Source: Rapidithrix thailandica (lineage in GTDB: Bacteria; Bacteroidota; Bacteroidia; Cytophagales; Flammeovirgaceae). Taken from it: 64,000 nt of DNA. The notes beneath the pieces were generated by a model, which was given only the letters and a program-made list of their open reading frames with translations, had not been told where the DNA came from and searched no databases. A program made the translations under genes and the position numbers. Shown in pieces: positions 17,709-27,542 of this stretch. The stretch is taken from contig NZ_JBDKWZ010000013.1 in NCBI RefSeq assembly GCF_039710355.1, positions 124,001-188,000 of the forward strand. Direction: 5' to 3'. How positions within the stretch are numbered: position 1 is the stretch's first letter; each line of letters starts with the position of its first letter.

Positions 17709-18851
17709 ATGAAAAAAATCCATCAAAACTTTAAATTAGGAGTGTTAGGCGGGGGGCAGCTTGGACGAATGCTGATTCAGCCCGGTGCCAATTTCAATGT
17801 ACATATAAAAGTATTGGACCCGGACCCACATGCTCCATGTGCGCGATTGGCTACGGAGTTTGTGCAAGGTTCTCTGACGGATTTCGACACGGTGGTGAAG
17901 TTTGGGGAAGATGTGGATGTACTCACCATTGAGATTGAAAATGTCAATACGGATGCATTGGACGAGTTGGTAAAAAGAGGCGTGGAAGTGTATCCCCAAC
18001 CTCATATTATCAAGCTGATTCAGGACAAGCGAACACAAAAGCAATTTTATAAGGATCATCAAATTCCAACCTCGGACTTTGTGTTGGTAGACAACCTGGA
18101 AGAAGCCAAACAATACACAGAAATGCTACCGGCTGTACAGAAATTAGGCAAGGAAGGATACGATGGCAGAGGAGTACAGGTCATCAATTCGGAGCAAGAT
18201 TTTGAAAAAGGATTTGATGCATCAAGTGTCTTGGAAAAGCGGGTGGATATTGATAAAGAAATTTCTATTATCATCGCCCGGAATCCATCCGGTGAAATCA
18301 AGACGTTTCCGGCTGTAGAACTTGTGTATCATGAGCAAAACCTGGTAGATTATCTGATTTCTCCGGCTCACCTTTCACAGGGAATAGAAGAGAGAGCAAA
18401 AGAAATTGCCACGGATTTAGTAGAAAAGCTAGGCTTTACCGGTTTGTTGGCGGTAGAAATGTTTGTAGATCAATCAGGAAAAATTCTGGTCAATGAAGTA
18501 GCTCCACGGCCACACAATAGCGGACACCAAACCATAGAAGGGAACTATACTTCACAATATGAACAATTGCTCCGGGCAGTATTGGATTTGCCCTTGGGCG
18601 ATACCCGCTTGCGAGGACGTTCTGCTATGGTCAATGTTTTGGGGGCCGAAGGCTATGAAGGTTCGGCCTATTATGAGGGCTTTGATAAAGTGATGGCCTT
18701 GCCGGGTACGTATATTCACTTGTACGGTAAAAAGCTAACCAAGCCTTTCCGGAAAATGGGGCATGTCACTATTTTGGATGATCAGGAAGACAAATTGATC
18801 GAAAAGGTGGAACTTGTAAAAAAGCATCTGAAAGTTATCACAAAGGATTGA
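17709..18851 (+). CDS. purK: 5-(carboxyamino)imidazole ribonucleotide synthase
   Basis: PurK carboxylates aminoimidazole ribonucleotide with ATP and bicarbonate, feeding PurE in purine synthesis. The N-terminal LGVLGGGQLGRML motif, the ATP-grasp segments (VQKLGKEGYDGRGVQV, EKRVDIDKEISIIIARN) and the catalytic block VNEVAPRPHNSGHQT are all present. The length, 380 residues, is normal. It lies downstream of purD on the same strand; purE is not in the window. A bidirectional terminator separates it from the convergent rhomboid gene. Confidence 0.95.
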   Translation: MKKIHQNFKLGVLGGGQLGRMLIQPGANFNVHIKVLDPDPHAPCARLATEFVQGSLTDFDTVVKFGEDVDVLTIEIENVNTDALDELVKRGVEVYPQPHIIKLIQDKRTQKQFYKDHQIPTSDFVLVDNLEEAKQYTEMLPAVQKLGKEGYDGRGVQVINSEQDFEKGFDASSVLEKRVDIDKEISIIIARNPSGEIKTFPAVELVYHEQNLVDYLISPAHLSQGIEERAKEIATDLVEKLGFTGLLAVEMFVDQSGKILVNEVAPRPHNSGHQTIEGNYTSQYEQLLRAVLDLPLGDTRLRGRSAMVNVLGAEGYEGSAYYEGFDKVMALPGTYIHLYGKKLTKPFRKMGHVTILDDQEDKLIEKVELVKKHLKVITKD

Positions 18852-18884
18852 TAGAAATTTAAACGTATACCTATCCTTAAAACG

Positions 18885-18919
18885 AAAAGGGAACTTGTGC
18901 AAAGACAAGCTCCCTTTTT
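18885..18919. terminator. Bidirectional terminator between purK and the rhomboid gene
   Basis: AAAAGGGAACTTGT (18885-18898) pairs with ACAAGCTCCCTTTT (18905-18918) with one mismatch and a 6-base loop. A-run on the left and T-run on the right let it work for both convergent genes. Confidence 0.85.
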
Positions 18920-18948
18920 ATATTTGGCAGATTTAAATCATCTCGTTA

Positions 18949-19854
18949 CTAATTTTCTTCTTTCTTTTGGCTGGCCTTGAAGAGAATATGCTTTTCTTCG
19001 GCCGTGAGTTTTTCATAGCCCGATTCGGAAATTTTATCCAAAATCGCATCTATTACAGCCTGGTCCGGTTCGTCACTGTGATGATTGTTTCTTTTGGATT
19101 TTTTACCTGAATTTTTCCGGTAAGAGACATGGATTTTAGGCTTGGGTTTGAAGAGATTCGATACCCAATCCAAGACTGCCCATACAGGTTTACTCCAATC
19201 ATGCCCTTTCCGCATTTGAAGAATAAACAAAAAGCCCATTAAGGCCCCGCCTAAGTGGGCAACGTTACCGCCTACATTGCCGCCTCCCAGGCCAATGATC
19301 GACATAAAAACCACTACGGCGGCAATGTATTTGATTCTTACCGGGCCAAGTAGCAATAAACTAATCCGGTATTCGGGTACTAAGGTGGCTGCACCGATCA
19401 CAATGGCATCTACACTGGCAGAAGCGCCTACCATTCCGGATCCGGCATGAGCGCTAAAATACTCTACCAGATTAGACATTACCAAATAGGCTAAACCTCC
19501 GGCAATACCTCCCCAGATGTACAATGCAACTAACTTTCGGTTACCTAAGAATTCATCGAAAATCATCCCGAACCAATACAGCACCAGCATATTAAATAGC
19601 ACATGAAAAAAGCCCTCATGGGTAAAAAAGTAGGTGAACAGAGTCCAAGGAGTAGTGATAAATTCATTAATAGAGGGCGATATGGATAGTAAATTAATGA
19701 TCTTATCGTAAAAAGGCCCGGAACCGGATATTTTTGCGATCACAAAAATCAAATTCACCGTAACAAAGACGGATGCATTGATGATAATGAGCCGCATCAA
19801 ACCGTTGTTGGGCCGGTTCCACGTGTACTTAAAGTCGTCAATAAAGCTTTTCAT
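18949..19854 (-). CDS. Rhomboid-family intramembrane serine protease
   Basis: Rhomboids cut transmembrane substrates inside the inner membrane. The product has about six membrane segments, the conserved HEGFFHVLFNMLVL region in helix 2, a Ser motif GMVGASASVDA, and the catalytic His helix NVAHLGGALMGF. The usual GxSG reads GASA, with Ala after the Ser, which also occurs in family members but is less typical. The charged C-terminal tail is cytoplasmic. The frame is open to a GTG at 19884, but the ATG at 19854 (MKSFIDDFKYTWNRPNN) gives the expected N-terminus. A second rhomboid gene lies just upstream on the same strand, 144 bases away. Confidence 0.88.
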   Translation of the reverse strand: MKSFIDDFKYTWNRPNNGLMRLIIINASVFVTVNLIFVIAKISGSGPFYDKIINLLSISPSINEFITTPWTLFTYFFTHEGFFHVLFNMLVLYWFGMIFDEFLGNRKLVALYIWGGIAGGLAYLVMSNLVEYFSAHAGSGMVGASASVDAIVIGAATLVPEYRISLLLLGPVRIKYIAAVVVFMSIIGLGGGNVGGNVAHLGGALMGFLFILQMRKGHDWSKPVWAVLDWVSNLFKPKPKIHVSYRKNSGKKSKRNNHHSDEPDQAVIDAILDKISESGYEKLTAEEKHILFKASQKKEEN

Positions 19855-19998
19855 GGAATCAGTTTTCTTTTTTCTTTGGAACACCCACCCTTGGGCTTAG
19901 GTTTCCCTCATGAATTAATAAAAATATTAAAAATCTTATAAAACTGCCGTAGAATCCATTCGCTTTTCTCACAGAAAAAGCCAATAAACTTATTTTGC

Positions 19999-20808
19999 TT
20001 AATGATACCTGGGCAGTTTCCAATATTTTACCAACACAAACCCAAACAACATTCCCCCCAAATGCGCCAGATGTGCCACATTGTCACCCGGATTGTCTTG
20101 TAAGATGGAATAGATCGAGTAGCCTCCGAAGATCAATACCATGTATTTGATTTTGAGGGGAATCGGAGGGAAGAGTAGCATTACTTCCATATTCGGAAAG
20201 AGTAAGGCCATTGCCATGAGTATGCCGAATATAGCCCCCGAGGCTCCTACCATGGTAGAAAAATTGGAAGCGATATAGTAGACATTATTGGCAATCTGGA
20301 TGCTGCTTTCAATATTTTGTGGCTCATTGGGGGCTTCGGGGAATTGTTCGTTCATAAACTGAAACACCCTTGTGTATTCCCGGGTTCTTTTGAGGTAGTC
20401 TTCTCCATGATCGTAAAAGAATGTCACAAATGCATCCGGGTTCGGGTCTGCGATGTATTCGTTGACGGCCTTTTCCACCCGGTTTATTTCGTAATAATTC
20501 ACTCCTCCGTACAAGACCCCGGCACCTATTCCGGCAATCATATAGAATGTCAAAAAACGCTTAGGACCCAGCACTTGCTCCAACAAGGGGCCGAAGAAAA
20601 ACAAACCCAACATATTGAAGAAGACATGGCCCAGGTTGGCATGTAGAAACATATAGGTGATAAACTGATAGGGCTTAAAATACTCGGATTGTATATGGCG
20701 CAAAGCCAACAATTCATTTAAGTTCATTGGCAAAATTGCATCGAGTGCAAATATCAGAATATTGATAATCAACAGTGATTTTACGACTGGAGTGATATTG
20801 AATCTCAT
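19999..20808 (-). CDS. Rhomboid-family intramembrane serine protease, second copy
   Basis: This 269-residue membrane protein has the full rhomboid catalytic set: the FLHANLGHVFFNMLGLFFFG region, the Ser motif TMVGASGAIFGI, and the His helix VAHLAHLGGMLFGF. Between membrane segments there is a longer polar insert (about residues 110-175). It precedes another rhomboid gene on the same strand; side-by-side rhomboid pairs are common in Bacteroidota. Substrates are unknown. Confidence 0.93.
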   Translation of the reverse strand: MRFNITPVVKSLLIINILIFALDAILPMNLNELLALRHIQSEYFKPYQFITYMFLHANLGHVFFNMLGLFFFGPLLEQVLGPKRFLTFYMIAGIGAGVLYGGVNYYEINRVEKAVNEYIADPNPDAFVTFFYDHGEDYLKRTREYTRVFQFMNEQFPEAPNEPQNIESSIQIANNVYYIASNFSTMVGASGAIFGILMAMALLFPNMEVMLLFPPIPLKIKYMVLIFGGYSIYSILQDNPGDNVAHLAHLGGMLFGFVLVKYWKLPRYH

Positions 20809-21129
20809 TGTAATATTTTGTTTGTTGGCAATTGCTCTAACAAAAGTAACTATTAAATTCTCCTTTTGTAGCAGGTATAAGAATTATCCGGCATCTGGTG
20901 AACTTACATTCTGAAGCTTTTCATGATTCAATCCGCTTCCGGAGAATCAGAGAAGCCCTTGAGGGAATGTACGTCAAATACTCCCGGCTTGTTAGTGTAA
21001 ATGTATAGAAAATTATCACTCTATGGGCATAAGTGAAGGGGAATCGGGCATGGCTATGGAAGAATAGATGCGAATCATTCCATCGTTGCCTTATACAAGC
21101 TCAAAGGGTTTTTGACCAGCCTGGTTATT
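20809..21129. other. 321-base gap between recJ and the second rhomboid gene
   Basis: No gene is supported. On the minus strand TACTTTTG (complement of 20841-20848) fits a -7 element 33 bases before the rhomboid ATG, without a matching -33 element. Nothing else is recognisable. Confidence 0.45.
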
Positions 21130-22830
21130 TTACCCTTTAATATCCCTTAACATGAGTTGCAGGGAAGTGCGTCCGTTATAGGTGTTTTCTTCAATGGAAT
21201 AACAGACTTGAAAAGGCCGTCCGGAGGCAACCAAAGGGTAAAAACCCGCCATGTTGAAACCTATGGCATCCAACACTTGCTGACCGTTGGCTTGTTTTAC
21301 TTTAAGTTTCAAGTGCCGGTCTTTCAAGACGCGGGCATAACCCGAATCGATCACCCCTTCGGAAACAAAAACAGGTTGCATGTTTTCCGGGCCGAAGGGG
21401 GCCATTTGTTGTACTACTTGATAAAAGTTGGGATTGATTTGATCGAGAGATAACTTCAAATCGATATAGATTTTGGGAGTCAGTAAATCCTGGGTAATGG
21501 ATTGAGAAACGACCTCTTCAAAACGTAGGGCGAAAGCTTCCAGGTTACCTTGATCCAGTGTGAGACCTGCTGCGTATTTGTGTCCACCGTATTGTTCCAA
21601 CAAATCCTCACAAGCTTCAATAGCAGTATAAATATCGTAGTTTTCAACGGAGCGGGCCGAACCGGTGATCTTCCCTTGGGACTGGGTCAGAATGATGGTA
21701 GGGCGATAGTACCGTTCGATACAACGGGAAGCGACAATACCTATTACGCCTTTGTGCCAGTCCGGATTATACAATACGGTTGTTTTCCGGTTTTGTAATC
21801 CAAATTCTTCGATCATGGCCAATACCTCGTCCGTAGTATTGGTATCGTAGTCTTTTCGTTGTTCGTTTTTGGTGTCAATACTTTTCGCCAGGCTTTTGGC
21901 TTCTGCCTCCTCTTCCGATAAAAGTAAGTGGACGGCTTCTTTGGCATGTCCGATGCGTCCGGCAGCATTGATGCGTGGCCCTATGCCAAACACGATACCG
22001 GAAATACTCAAAGGAGGGCGCAGGCCGGCGATATTGATCAATGCCTGGATACCTACACGGGCTTCTTTATTTATTTGTTGTAAACCAAACCGGGCCAAAA
22101 TCCGGTTTTCTCCGGTAATGGGCACAATGTCGGAAGCAATACTGATGGCGACCAAGTCCAAGTATTTGAACACTTCTCTTTCATCGATACGATTAAGCCG
22201 GCAATAGGCTTGTAAGAGCTTGAAACCTACCCCACAACCTGATAGCTCTTTGTAGGGGTAAGGACAATCTCTCCGTTTGGGGTCCAACACGGCAAAAGCG
22301 GGAGGAAGACTTGCCCCGGGTGTGTGATGATCGCAGACGATAAAATCAACTCCGGCAGCTTTGGCCCTGGCGATCTTCTCCACGGCCTTGATGCCACAGT
22401 CCAAGGTGATGACTAAGTCAATATTTTGTTGAATAATATACGTTACGGCCTTGTCTGATAGACCGTAACCCTCCGAATATCTGTCGGGAATATAAAACTC
22501 AAAAGGAACGGACTGGTTGCGGAAAAAACCTGAAAGCAAACTGACAGAGGTCGTGCCGTCAACGTCATAATCACCGTAAAAAAGAATTTTTTGCCCTTTT
22601 TGTACCGCTTCGGTAAGCCGTTCGGCGGCCTTGTGCATGTCGCGCATTTGGAATGGATCATGCAATTGTTGCAAGCCTGCCCGGAAGAAATGCTTGGCTT
22701 TTGGGAAGTCGTCTATCGACCTTTGCAAAAGCAGGCAAGCCGTAGGCGTGCTGACATTGATGGTTTTGCTGAGGGTTTTGATCTTTTCTACTAAGGGGAC
22801 CTCTTTATATATCCATTGTTTTTCCTGCAA
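21130..22830 (-). CDS. recJ: Single-stranded-DNA-specific exonuclease RecJ
   Basis: RecJ degrades single-stranded DNA 5' to 3' in recombination and mismatch repair. The DHH-family motifs are present in order: FYGDYDVDGTTSVSLL, LVITLDCGIK, the signature VCDHHTPG, and the DHHA1 region YGGHKYAAGLTL, followed by the C-terminal OB-like domain. The length, 566 residues, is normal. The only in-frame start that keeps the conserved N-terminal WIYKEVPLVEKIKTL region is a TTG at 22830; an in-frame stop lies ten codons upstream and no ATG occurs between. Its 3' end contains part of an imperfect hairpin, but no clear terminator follows. Confidence 0.94.
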   Translation of the reverse strand: MQEKQWIYKEVPLVEKIKTLSKTINVSTPTACLLLQRSIDDFPKAKHFFRAGLQQLHDPFQMRDMHKAAERLTEAVQKGQKILFYGDYDVDGTTSVSLLSGFFRNQSVPFEFYIPDRYSEGYGLSDKAVTYIIQQNIDLVITLDCGIKAVEKIARAKAAGVDFIVCDHHTPGASLPPAFAVLDPKRRDCPYPYKELSGCGVGFKLLQAYCRLNRIDEREVFKYLDLVAISIASDIVPITGENRILARFGLQQINKEARVGIQALINIAGLRPPLSISGIVFGIGPRINAAGRIGHAKEAVHLLLSEEEAEAKSLAKSIDTKNEQRKDYDTNTTDEVLAMIEEFGLQNRKTTVLYNPDWHKGVIGIVASRCIERYYRPTIILTQSQGKITGSARSVENYDIYTAIEACEDLLEQYGGHKYAAGLTLDQGNLEAFALRFEEVVSQSITQDLLTPKIYIDLKLSLDQINPNFYQVVQQMAPFGPENMQPVFVSEGVIDSGYARVLKDRHLKLKVKQANGQQVLDAIGFNMAGFYPLVASGRPFQVCYSIEENTYNGRTSLQLMLRDIKG

Positions 22831-23246
22831 GATGAGATAGATTTTAATTTGAAAAAGTTAACTTAGCAAGTGAGCCTGAAGCTAGTATCAGGGCCAAGAG
22901 CCCTGAAAAATGACCATTGACCGGGGCTTTTCACAACCAAGCTTCAAAGTAAATAAATTCACAGCAAGTAACCACTCTTTCCTGCAAGCATCTTTTACAT
23001 ATGTCTGCCATTTTACGAATTTACTCAATGGTAGCCCTAACGTATGTTAATGCACTATCATTTGTGACTTGCATTTCCTTATTTTTGTATAAAAAGTCCT
23101 AAATAATCCTTTCTCATTACTATCACTCAGTAGTAGTACAAATACTTCTTTCAATATTCTTATACATAATTTGGAAGTCAGTAAACCAATCCTTTAGCGC
23201 ACAACGGAAGAAAAACGTGTGCAGTGATCACCAACTTACTCGAAAC
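22831..23246. other. Divergent gap between recJ and the LRR adhesin gene
   Basis: This 416-base AT-rich region must hold promoters for both divergent genes. TATTTTTG at 23080-23087 fits a -7 element for the adhesin gene, but the nearest TTG is only 15 bases upstream. A 7-bp hairpin (TCAGGGC/GCCCTGA, 22888-22906) lies closer to recJ. No coding sequence is supported. Confidence 0.45.
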
Positions 23247-26200
23247 ATGAAAAGCAGGGTATACTTCTTACATGCTATCCTCAATTCTTTCAGCCGAAAA
23301 TTGATTTTGGTTTTGTGTATTTGTATGGGTACGCTAAATGCCTTTGCACAATCCGATGTGGCTACTTGTGCCGAAAAAGATTCACTTACTTTAGTTACTT
23401 TATACAATACGTTGAATGGAGCCGCTTGGGCACAAGCCTGGAACCTTTCGGCACCTATGGAAAATTGGGAAGGGGTAGGTTTGAGTGAGGATCGCTGTGT
23501 GGAAACCTTACTGTTGAATAATAGAGGACTTGAGGGACAACTTCCCATAGAAATAGGTCAATTGGAAAACCTGGTGGCTTTGGACTTAAGTAAAAATACG
23601 ATTTCCGGAAACATTCCCCCGGAAATCGCTTTGTTGTCCAACTTAACAGAATTGCGCCTGGGCGAAAACCCCTTGACCGGTACTTTGCCTCCCGAACTTG
23701 GAAACCTGACTGCTTTAAAACTATTAATTATCAATAAAGCCTCTTTGGAAGGTGCTATTCTGGTAGAGATGGCGGGTATGAGTAGTTTGGCTTGGCTGAA
23801 CCTTTCGGAAAACCAACTTTCCGGCCTGCTTCCACAAGAGATAGGAAACCTGCTAGAATTGCAATTCCTTTTTCTCTTCCAAAACCAATTGATGGGTGAA
23901 ATTCCGGAAAGCATTGGGCTGTTGAAGAAATTGGAACGGCTGGACTTGCGAACCAATCAGTTAAGTGGCTCAATTCCCGATGCGCTTGGTGAGTTAGAAA
24001 GTCTCACCACTTTGCGTTTGGATGAGAACAAACTGACCGGAGGGTTGCCCGAGTCTCTTAAAAACCTTCCTAACCTTACGGATATTAATGTAAGAAACAA
24101 TATGTTAGACCAACTGGGTGATTTTAGTAATTTCATCATTGACTATATCAATGTAATCAATAACCGGTTGACCTTTGAAGATCTCCTTCCCAATATGGAT
24201 GTGTTTACCTCTGCAGCTCAGGGAGATTATGTCCCTCAGGCCAAGGTTGGTTCGAAGCAAACCGTAAGTTTGCAACCCGGGGATGATTATATCATTGCTT
24301 TGAATATTGATAATCAACTTAACAGTAATGAGTATCGTTGGTTTCGAAACGGGCAAGAAATCGCCACTGGCAATGATAATTTGTATGAGTTCACCGATGT
24401 ACAACCTCAGGATGCAGGAGTATATACCTGTGAAGTCACCAACCCCGGGGTGCCCGGGTTAGTGTTATATAGTTGGCCGGTGACGCTGATTGTTTCCAAT
24501 GATCCGCTTCCGCGCATAGAAGTGTCGGCCAATGGGATTCTGATTCTCAATGGGGACCAAACGCCAGAGTCCTTGGATAATACGGATTTCGGGTTGGTGG
24601 GTATTGGCAACGATGCGATTCACGATTTTACCATTACCAATACGGGAACTGCTCCGTTGGTATTTGCCGGAAACCCTCCGGTACAACTGACCGGGGAGCA
24701 TGCCGGGGATTTTACAGTATTTTCTAATTTTCCATCGACTCTGGAAACAGGAGAAAGTGTTCGGTTCCGAGTGAAGTTTTCGCCCCAGGAAGAAGGACCT
24801 CGTGAGGCTTCGGTTTTGATCGTGCACAATGATGTGACCAATAGCCCCTTTACGTTCGCCATCCAAGGCACCGGAGTAAATGCAACCTTGAACGCTCCCT
24901 CCGATTTGGTAGCGGAAGCAATTTCCGATTCGGAAATCCGATTGGAATGGGTTGACAACTCAAATTATGAGAATAAGTTTATTTTGGAGCGTTCCCTGGA
25001 TCCCGGGTTTGTTCAGTTTACACCTATTGAAATCAGTGTGAACACAGAAACATATACGGATGAAGCGCTAATCTGTAATACTACTTACCACTACCGGATC
25101 AAATCGGTAAACGGCTCTACCGAGTCTCCTTATACCGAACCGGCCCAGGCCACTACTCTTGGTTTGGAAAATGTGAATATAGAAGTTGATGGTTCATTGA
25201 CACAGTGTGAAGGAGAAACGGATAATTTAACGCTTACAGCAGTTCCTTCAGGAGCGGGATATACTTATAGATGGCTGAAGAATGGGACGGCAACCAATTT
25301 TACATCTCAAGAGTTCTCTCCGGCCGCCACCGGAAATTATCAAGTAAAGGTAATTTCTCCGGGAGGAGCTTGCGAAGGCATATCAAAGGAAGTAGAAGTG
25401 GTGGTACTTGCCAAACCACAACCCGAAATATCCGGGCCGGAGGCAACATGTCCTGGGGCTACTAGTGTGTTTTATGAAGTGAGCAGCTCCTTTTCCAATA
25501 ATATATATACTTGGGAAGTGATAGGGGGAGCTATAGTGAGCGGACAAGGTACCAAAAGGATTGAGGTAGATTGGGGAGAGGGTACTGAAGGAACGGTGAA
25601 TGTGCTCGAACAAATCGGTGAAAGTGGTTGCCAGGGAGAAGCTTCTTTAGAAGTAGTTTTGGAACAAGGAGTGGCTCCGACAGTAAATCTGACTTCCGAT
25701 GCACCCGGTAACACACTTTGTAAAAACCAGACTGTGACCTTTACAGCGGAAGCGATGAATGCTGGCACGAACCCGGGTTTTCAATGGGAAGTAAATGGAG
25801 AAGTAAGAGCGGATGCGGGGAATGGAAGTACCTTTTCAACCAATGATTTGGCAAATGGAGACGAAGTTACTGTGAAGCTAATTCCCAGTGACGATGCTTG
25901 TGGTAGCGCTACATCGGTTTCTTCTAACACAATTACCCTCCGGATAGACGATGTGAGTATTGCCTTTTCCCATCAAATGCAAGCCAGTAACGAAGAGGGA
26001 TACCCTGTAGCGTTTATCGATCAAACATCCGGCGGGGTGAAGGCCCGTACCTGGTATTTTGGCGATGCGCAAAACACCATGTCTACCGAACAGGCACCTG
26101 TTTTTGTATATGAAACGCCGGGCCGCTATCCAGTGAAATTAATCATTGAGTCAGAAGGCGGGTGTATTGACAGCCTGGTACAAGAAATTGTGGTGGAGGA

Positions 26201-26471
26201 AATCATCGATATCAATATTATGAATGTGATTACTCCTAACGGAGATGGAAAAAACGATGCCTTGTTTATCACCAATATGGAGCTCTATACCGAAAATGAA
26301 GTGACGGTAATCAACCGATGGGGTTCGGAAGTGTTTTCGGGCAAAAATTATCAAAACAACTGGGAGGCTACTTATAAAGGGGAAACTCTTCCTCCCGGCA
26401 CCTATGTATGTATACTCAAACTACTCGACCGCAATAAAGTCTTTAAACAAACGATTACCATCATTCGCTAA
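23247..26471 (+). CDS. Large T9SS-exported adhesin with LRR, Ig, FN3 and PKD domains
   Basis: The secreted protein starts with a signal peptide (cleavage near NAFAQ). Residues ~60-300 are leucine-rich repeats of the plant-like form, with LSGNIPPEI, LTGTLPPELGNLT and LSGSIPDALGELE copies. An Ig-like domain follows (GVYTCEV), then a choice-of-anchor-D-like domain (FTITNTGTAPLVF), a fibronectin type III domain (APSDLVAEAISDSEIRLEW), Ig/PKD-like domains (YTWEVIGGA) and a PKD domain (ARTWYFGDAQN). It ends in a CHU_C / gliding-type C-terminal domain with NVITPNGDGKNDALFI, the type B T9SS sorting signal. It should be secreted or displayed on the surface, probably for adhesion. The next gene, 9 bases away, encodes PorP/SprF. 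The ATG at 23247 precedes a proper signal peptide, unlike the longer open frame from 23217. Confidence 0.88.
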   Translation: MKSRVYFLHAILNSFSRKLILVLCICMGTLNAFAQSDVATCAEKDSLTLVTLYNTLNGAAWAQAWNLSAPMENWEGVGLSEDRCVETLLLNNRGLEGQLPIEIGQLENLVALDLSKNTISGNIPPEIALLSNLTELRLGENPLTGTLPPELGNLTALKLLIINKASLEGAILVEMAGMSSLAWLNLSENQLSGLLPQEIGNLLELQFLFLFQNQLMGEIPESIGLLKKLERLDLRTNQLSGSIPDALGELESLTTLRLDENKLTGGLPESLKNLPNLTDINVRNNMLDQLGDFSNFIIDYINVINNRLTFEDLLPNMDVFTSAAQGDYVPQAKVGSKQTVSLQPGDDYIIALNIDNQLNSNEYRWFRNGQEIATGNDNLYEFTDVQPQDAGVYTCEVTNPGVPGLVLYSWPVTLIVSNDPLPRIEVSANGILILNGDQTPESLDNTDFGLVGIGNDAIHDFTITNTGTAPLVFAGNPPVQLTGEHAGDFTVFSNFPSTLETGESVRFRVKFSPQEEGPREASVLIVHNDVTNSPFTFAIQGTGVNATLNAPSDLVAEAISDSEIRLEWVDNSNYENKFILERSLDPGFVQFTPIEISVNTETYTDEALICNTTYHYRIKSVNGSTESPYTEPAQATTLGLENVNIEVDGSLTQCEGETDNLTLTAVPSGAGYTYRWLKNGTATNFTSQEFSPAATGNYQVKVISPGGACEGISKEVEVVVLAKPQPEISGPEATCPGATSVFYEVSSSFSNNIYTWEVIGGAIVSGQGTKRIEVDWGEGTEGTVNVLEQIGESGCQGEASLEVVLEQGVAPTVNLTSDAPGNTLCKNQTVTFTAEAMNAGTNPGFQWEVNGEVRADAGNGSTFSTNDLANGDEVTVKLIPSDDACGSATSVSSNTITLRIDDVSIAFSHQMQASNEEGYPVAFIDQTSGGVKARTWYFGDAQNTMSTEQAPVFVYETPGRYPVKLIIESEGGCIDSLVQEIVVEEIIDINIMNVITPNGDGKNDALFITNMELYTENEVTVINRWGSEVFSGKNYQNNWEATYKGETLPPGTYVCILKLLDRNKVFKQTITIIR

Positions 26472-26480
26472 CCAAAGACC

Positions 26481-27542
26481 ATGAAACGGCTAATGAATAA
26501 AGTTGTACTATTCCAGATAACATGTTTCTTTCTCCTTTCGCTTTCCATTGTCAAAGGGCAAGATATGCCGATCTTCAGTCAGAAGCTGACCAATGGTTTT
26601 TTATACAATCCTTCATTAGCCGGAGTAGCAGGGGGGAGCGCGATATTTTCCAACCAACGGATGTACTCCGAAACGATGGGAAATCCGGTCACTAATTACC
26701 TCAGTGTCCAAGCACCTTTGATGCAAGGTCGTTTGGGAATAGGAGCTAACCTCTACACCGAAGAGGTGAATGTATTTAATTCCACACATTCATCATTGGC
26801 CATGGCCTATCACTTGCCATTGATGCCGGGTGTAGGTTTTTCTATGGGAGTATCGGCTGAATACAATCAGCTGAAACTCGACTTGGATAAAGTATTGGTA
26901 CAAGATTATTCCGATGAGTTGATATTGAATTACCCGGATGCCGGAAAAGTGGATTTTTCCTTTGGAGCGAATTTGCGAATGCGCTATCTGGAAATAGGAG
27001 GTTCTATCAACCGCTTGATGACCATGGCCAAATCGGATGAAGAGCAAACGTTGCTGGCTAATTATTATACAGTGTATGTAAATGGTTATTGGGATATAGA
27101 TGCCCGGAATGTATTGGAGCCTTCCGTGTATTTCCGCCAACAGGCAATGGCCCCGTCTCATCTGGATATTGGCTTGTATTATATTTATAATGATTTCCTG
27201 ATTGCCGGAGCCTCTTACCGTACCAATTCGGTGATGAAAGGGAGTGTGGGCTTGAAGTTGATGAACCGCTATATCATTGCCTACACGCATGGTTTTATGC
27301 AAGATGCAAACCTGGCTCATTCTGGCAATACCAGTGAAATTACCTTGAGGTTTGACTTCTGGAATGATAAGAGTGTCAACCGGTTTCAGCTTGCCAAAGC
27401 AGAGGGTAGCAAAGGACTTCGTAGAAATAGCCAATACGACAGAATGCTGCGGGAAGCCCGGGACTTTACCGGACCGTATAAGCGTAAACCGAAATTCAAA
27501 AAACGAAAGCCCTGGAAACCTAAAAAGCATAAAAGAAGGTAG
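26481..27542 (+). CDS. PorP/SprF family type IX secretion membrane protein
   Basis: PorP/SprF proteins are outer-membrane beta-barrel proteins that help type B T9SS substrates leave the cell or stay attached. The signature is present: after a signal peptide (cleavage near VKGQD) comes DMPIFSQKLTNGFLYNPSLAG, then alternating strands (LGIGANLYTEEVNVFN, FSMGVSAEYNQLKLDLDKV). It lies 9 bases behind the adhesin gene with the matching sorting domain, as in SprB/SprF-type pairs. The end is unusual: the last ~20 residues are almost entirely Lys, Arg and Pro (KRKPKFKKRKPWKPKK), a strongly basic tail after the barrel. Confidence 0.9.
   Translation: MKRLMNKVVLFQITCFFLLSLSIVKGQDMPIFSQKLTNGFLYNPSLAGVAGGSAIFSNQRMYSETMGNPVTNYLSVQAPLMQGRLGIGANLYTEEVNVFNSTHSSLAMAYHLPLMPGVGFSMGVSAEYNQLKLDLDKVLVQDYSDELILNYPDAGKVDFSFGANLRMRYLEIGGSINRLMTMAKSDEEQTLLANYYTVYVNGYWDIDARNVLEPSVYFRQQAMAPSHLDIGLYYIYNDFLIAGASYRTNSVMKGSVGLKLMNRYIIAYTHGFMQDANLAHSGNTSEITLRFDFWNDKSVNRFQLAKAEGSKGLRRNSQYDRMLREARDFTGPYKRKPKFKKRKPWKPKKHKRR

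Noticed and set aside
19962..19981. GCTTTTCT/AGAAAAAGC hairpin between the rhomboid genes
   Set aside because: It has a bulge and no T-run on either strand, so it is not a convincing terminator.
23217..23246. Longer start for the LRR adhesin
   Set aside because: The added residues are polar and would precede the signal peptide; the ATG at 23247 gives a normal signal sequence.
26793..27530. 245-codon minus-strand frame inside the PorP/SprF gene
   Set aside because: It is antisense to a well-supported family gene and shows no domain or signal peptide.
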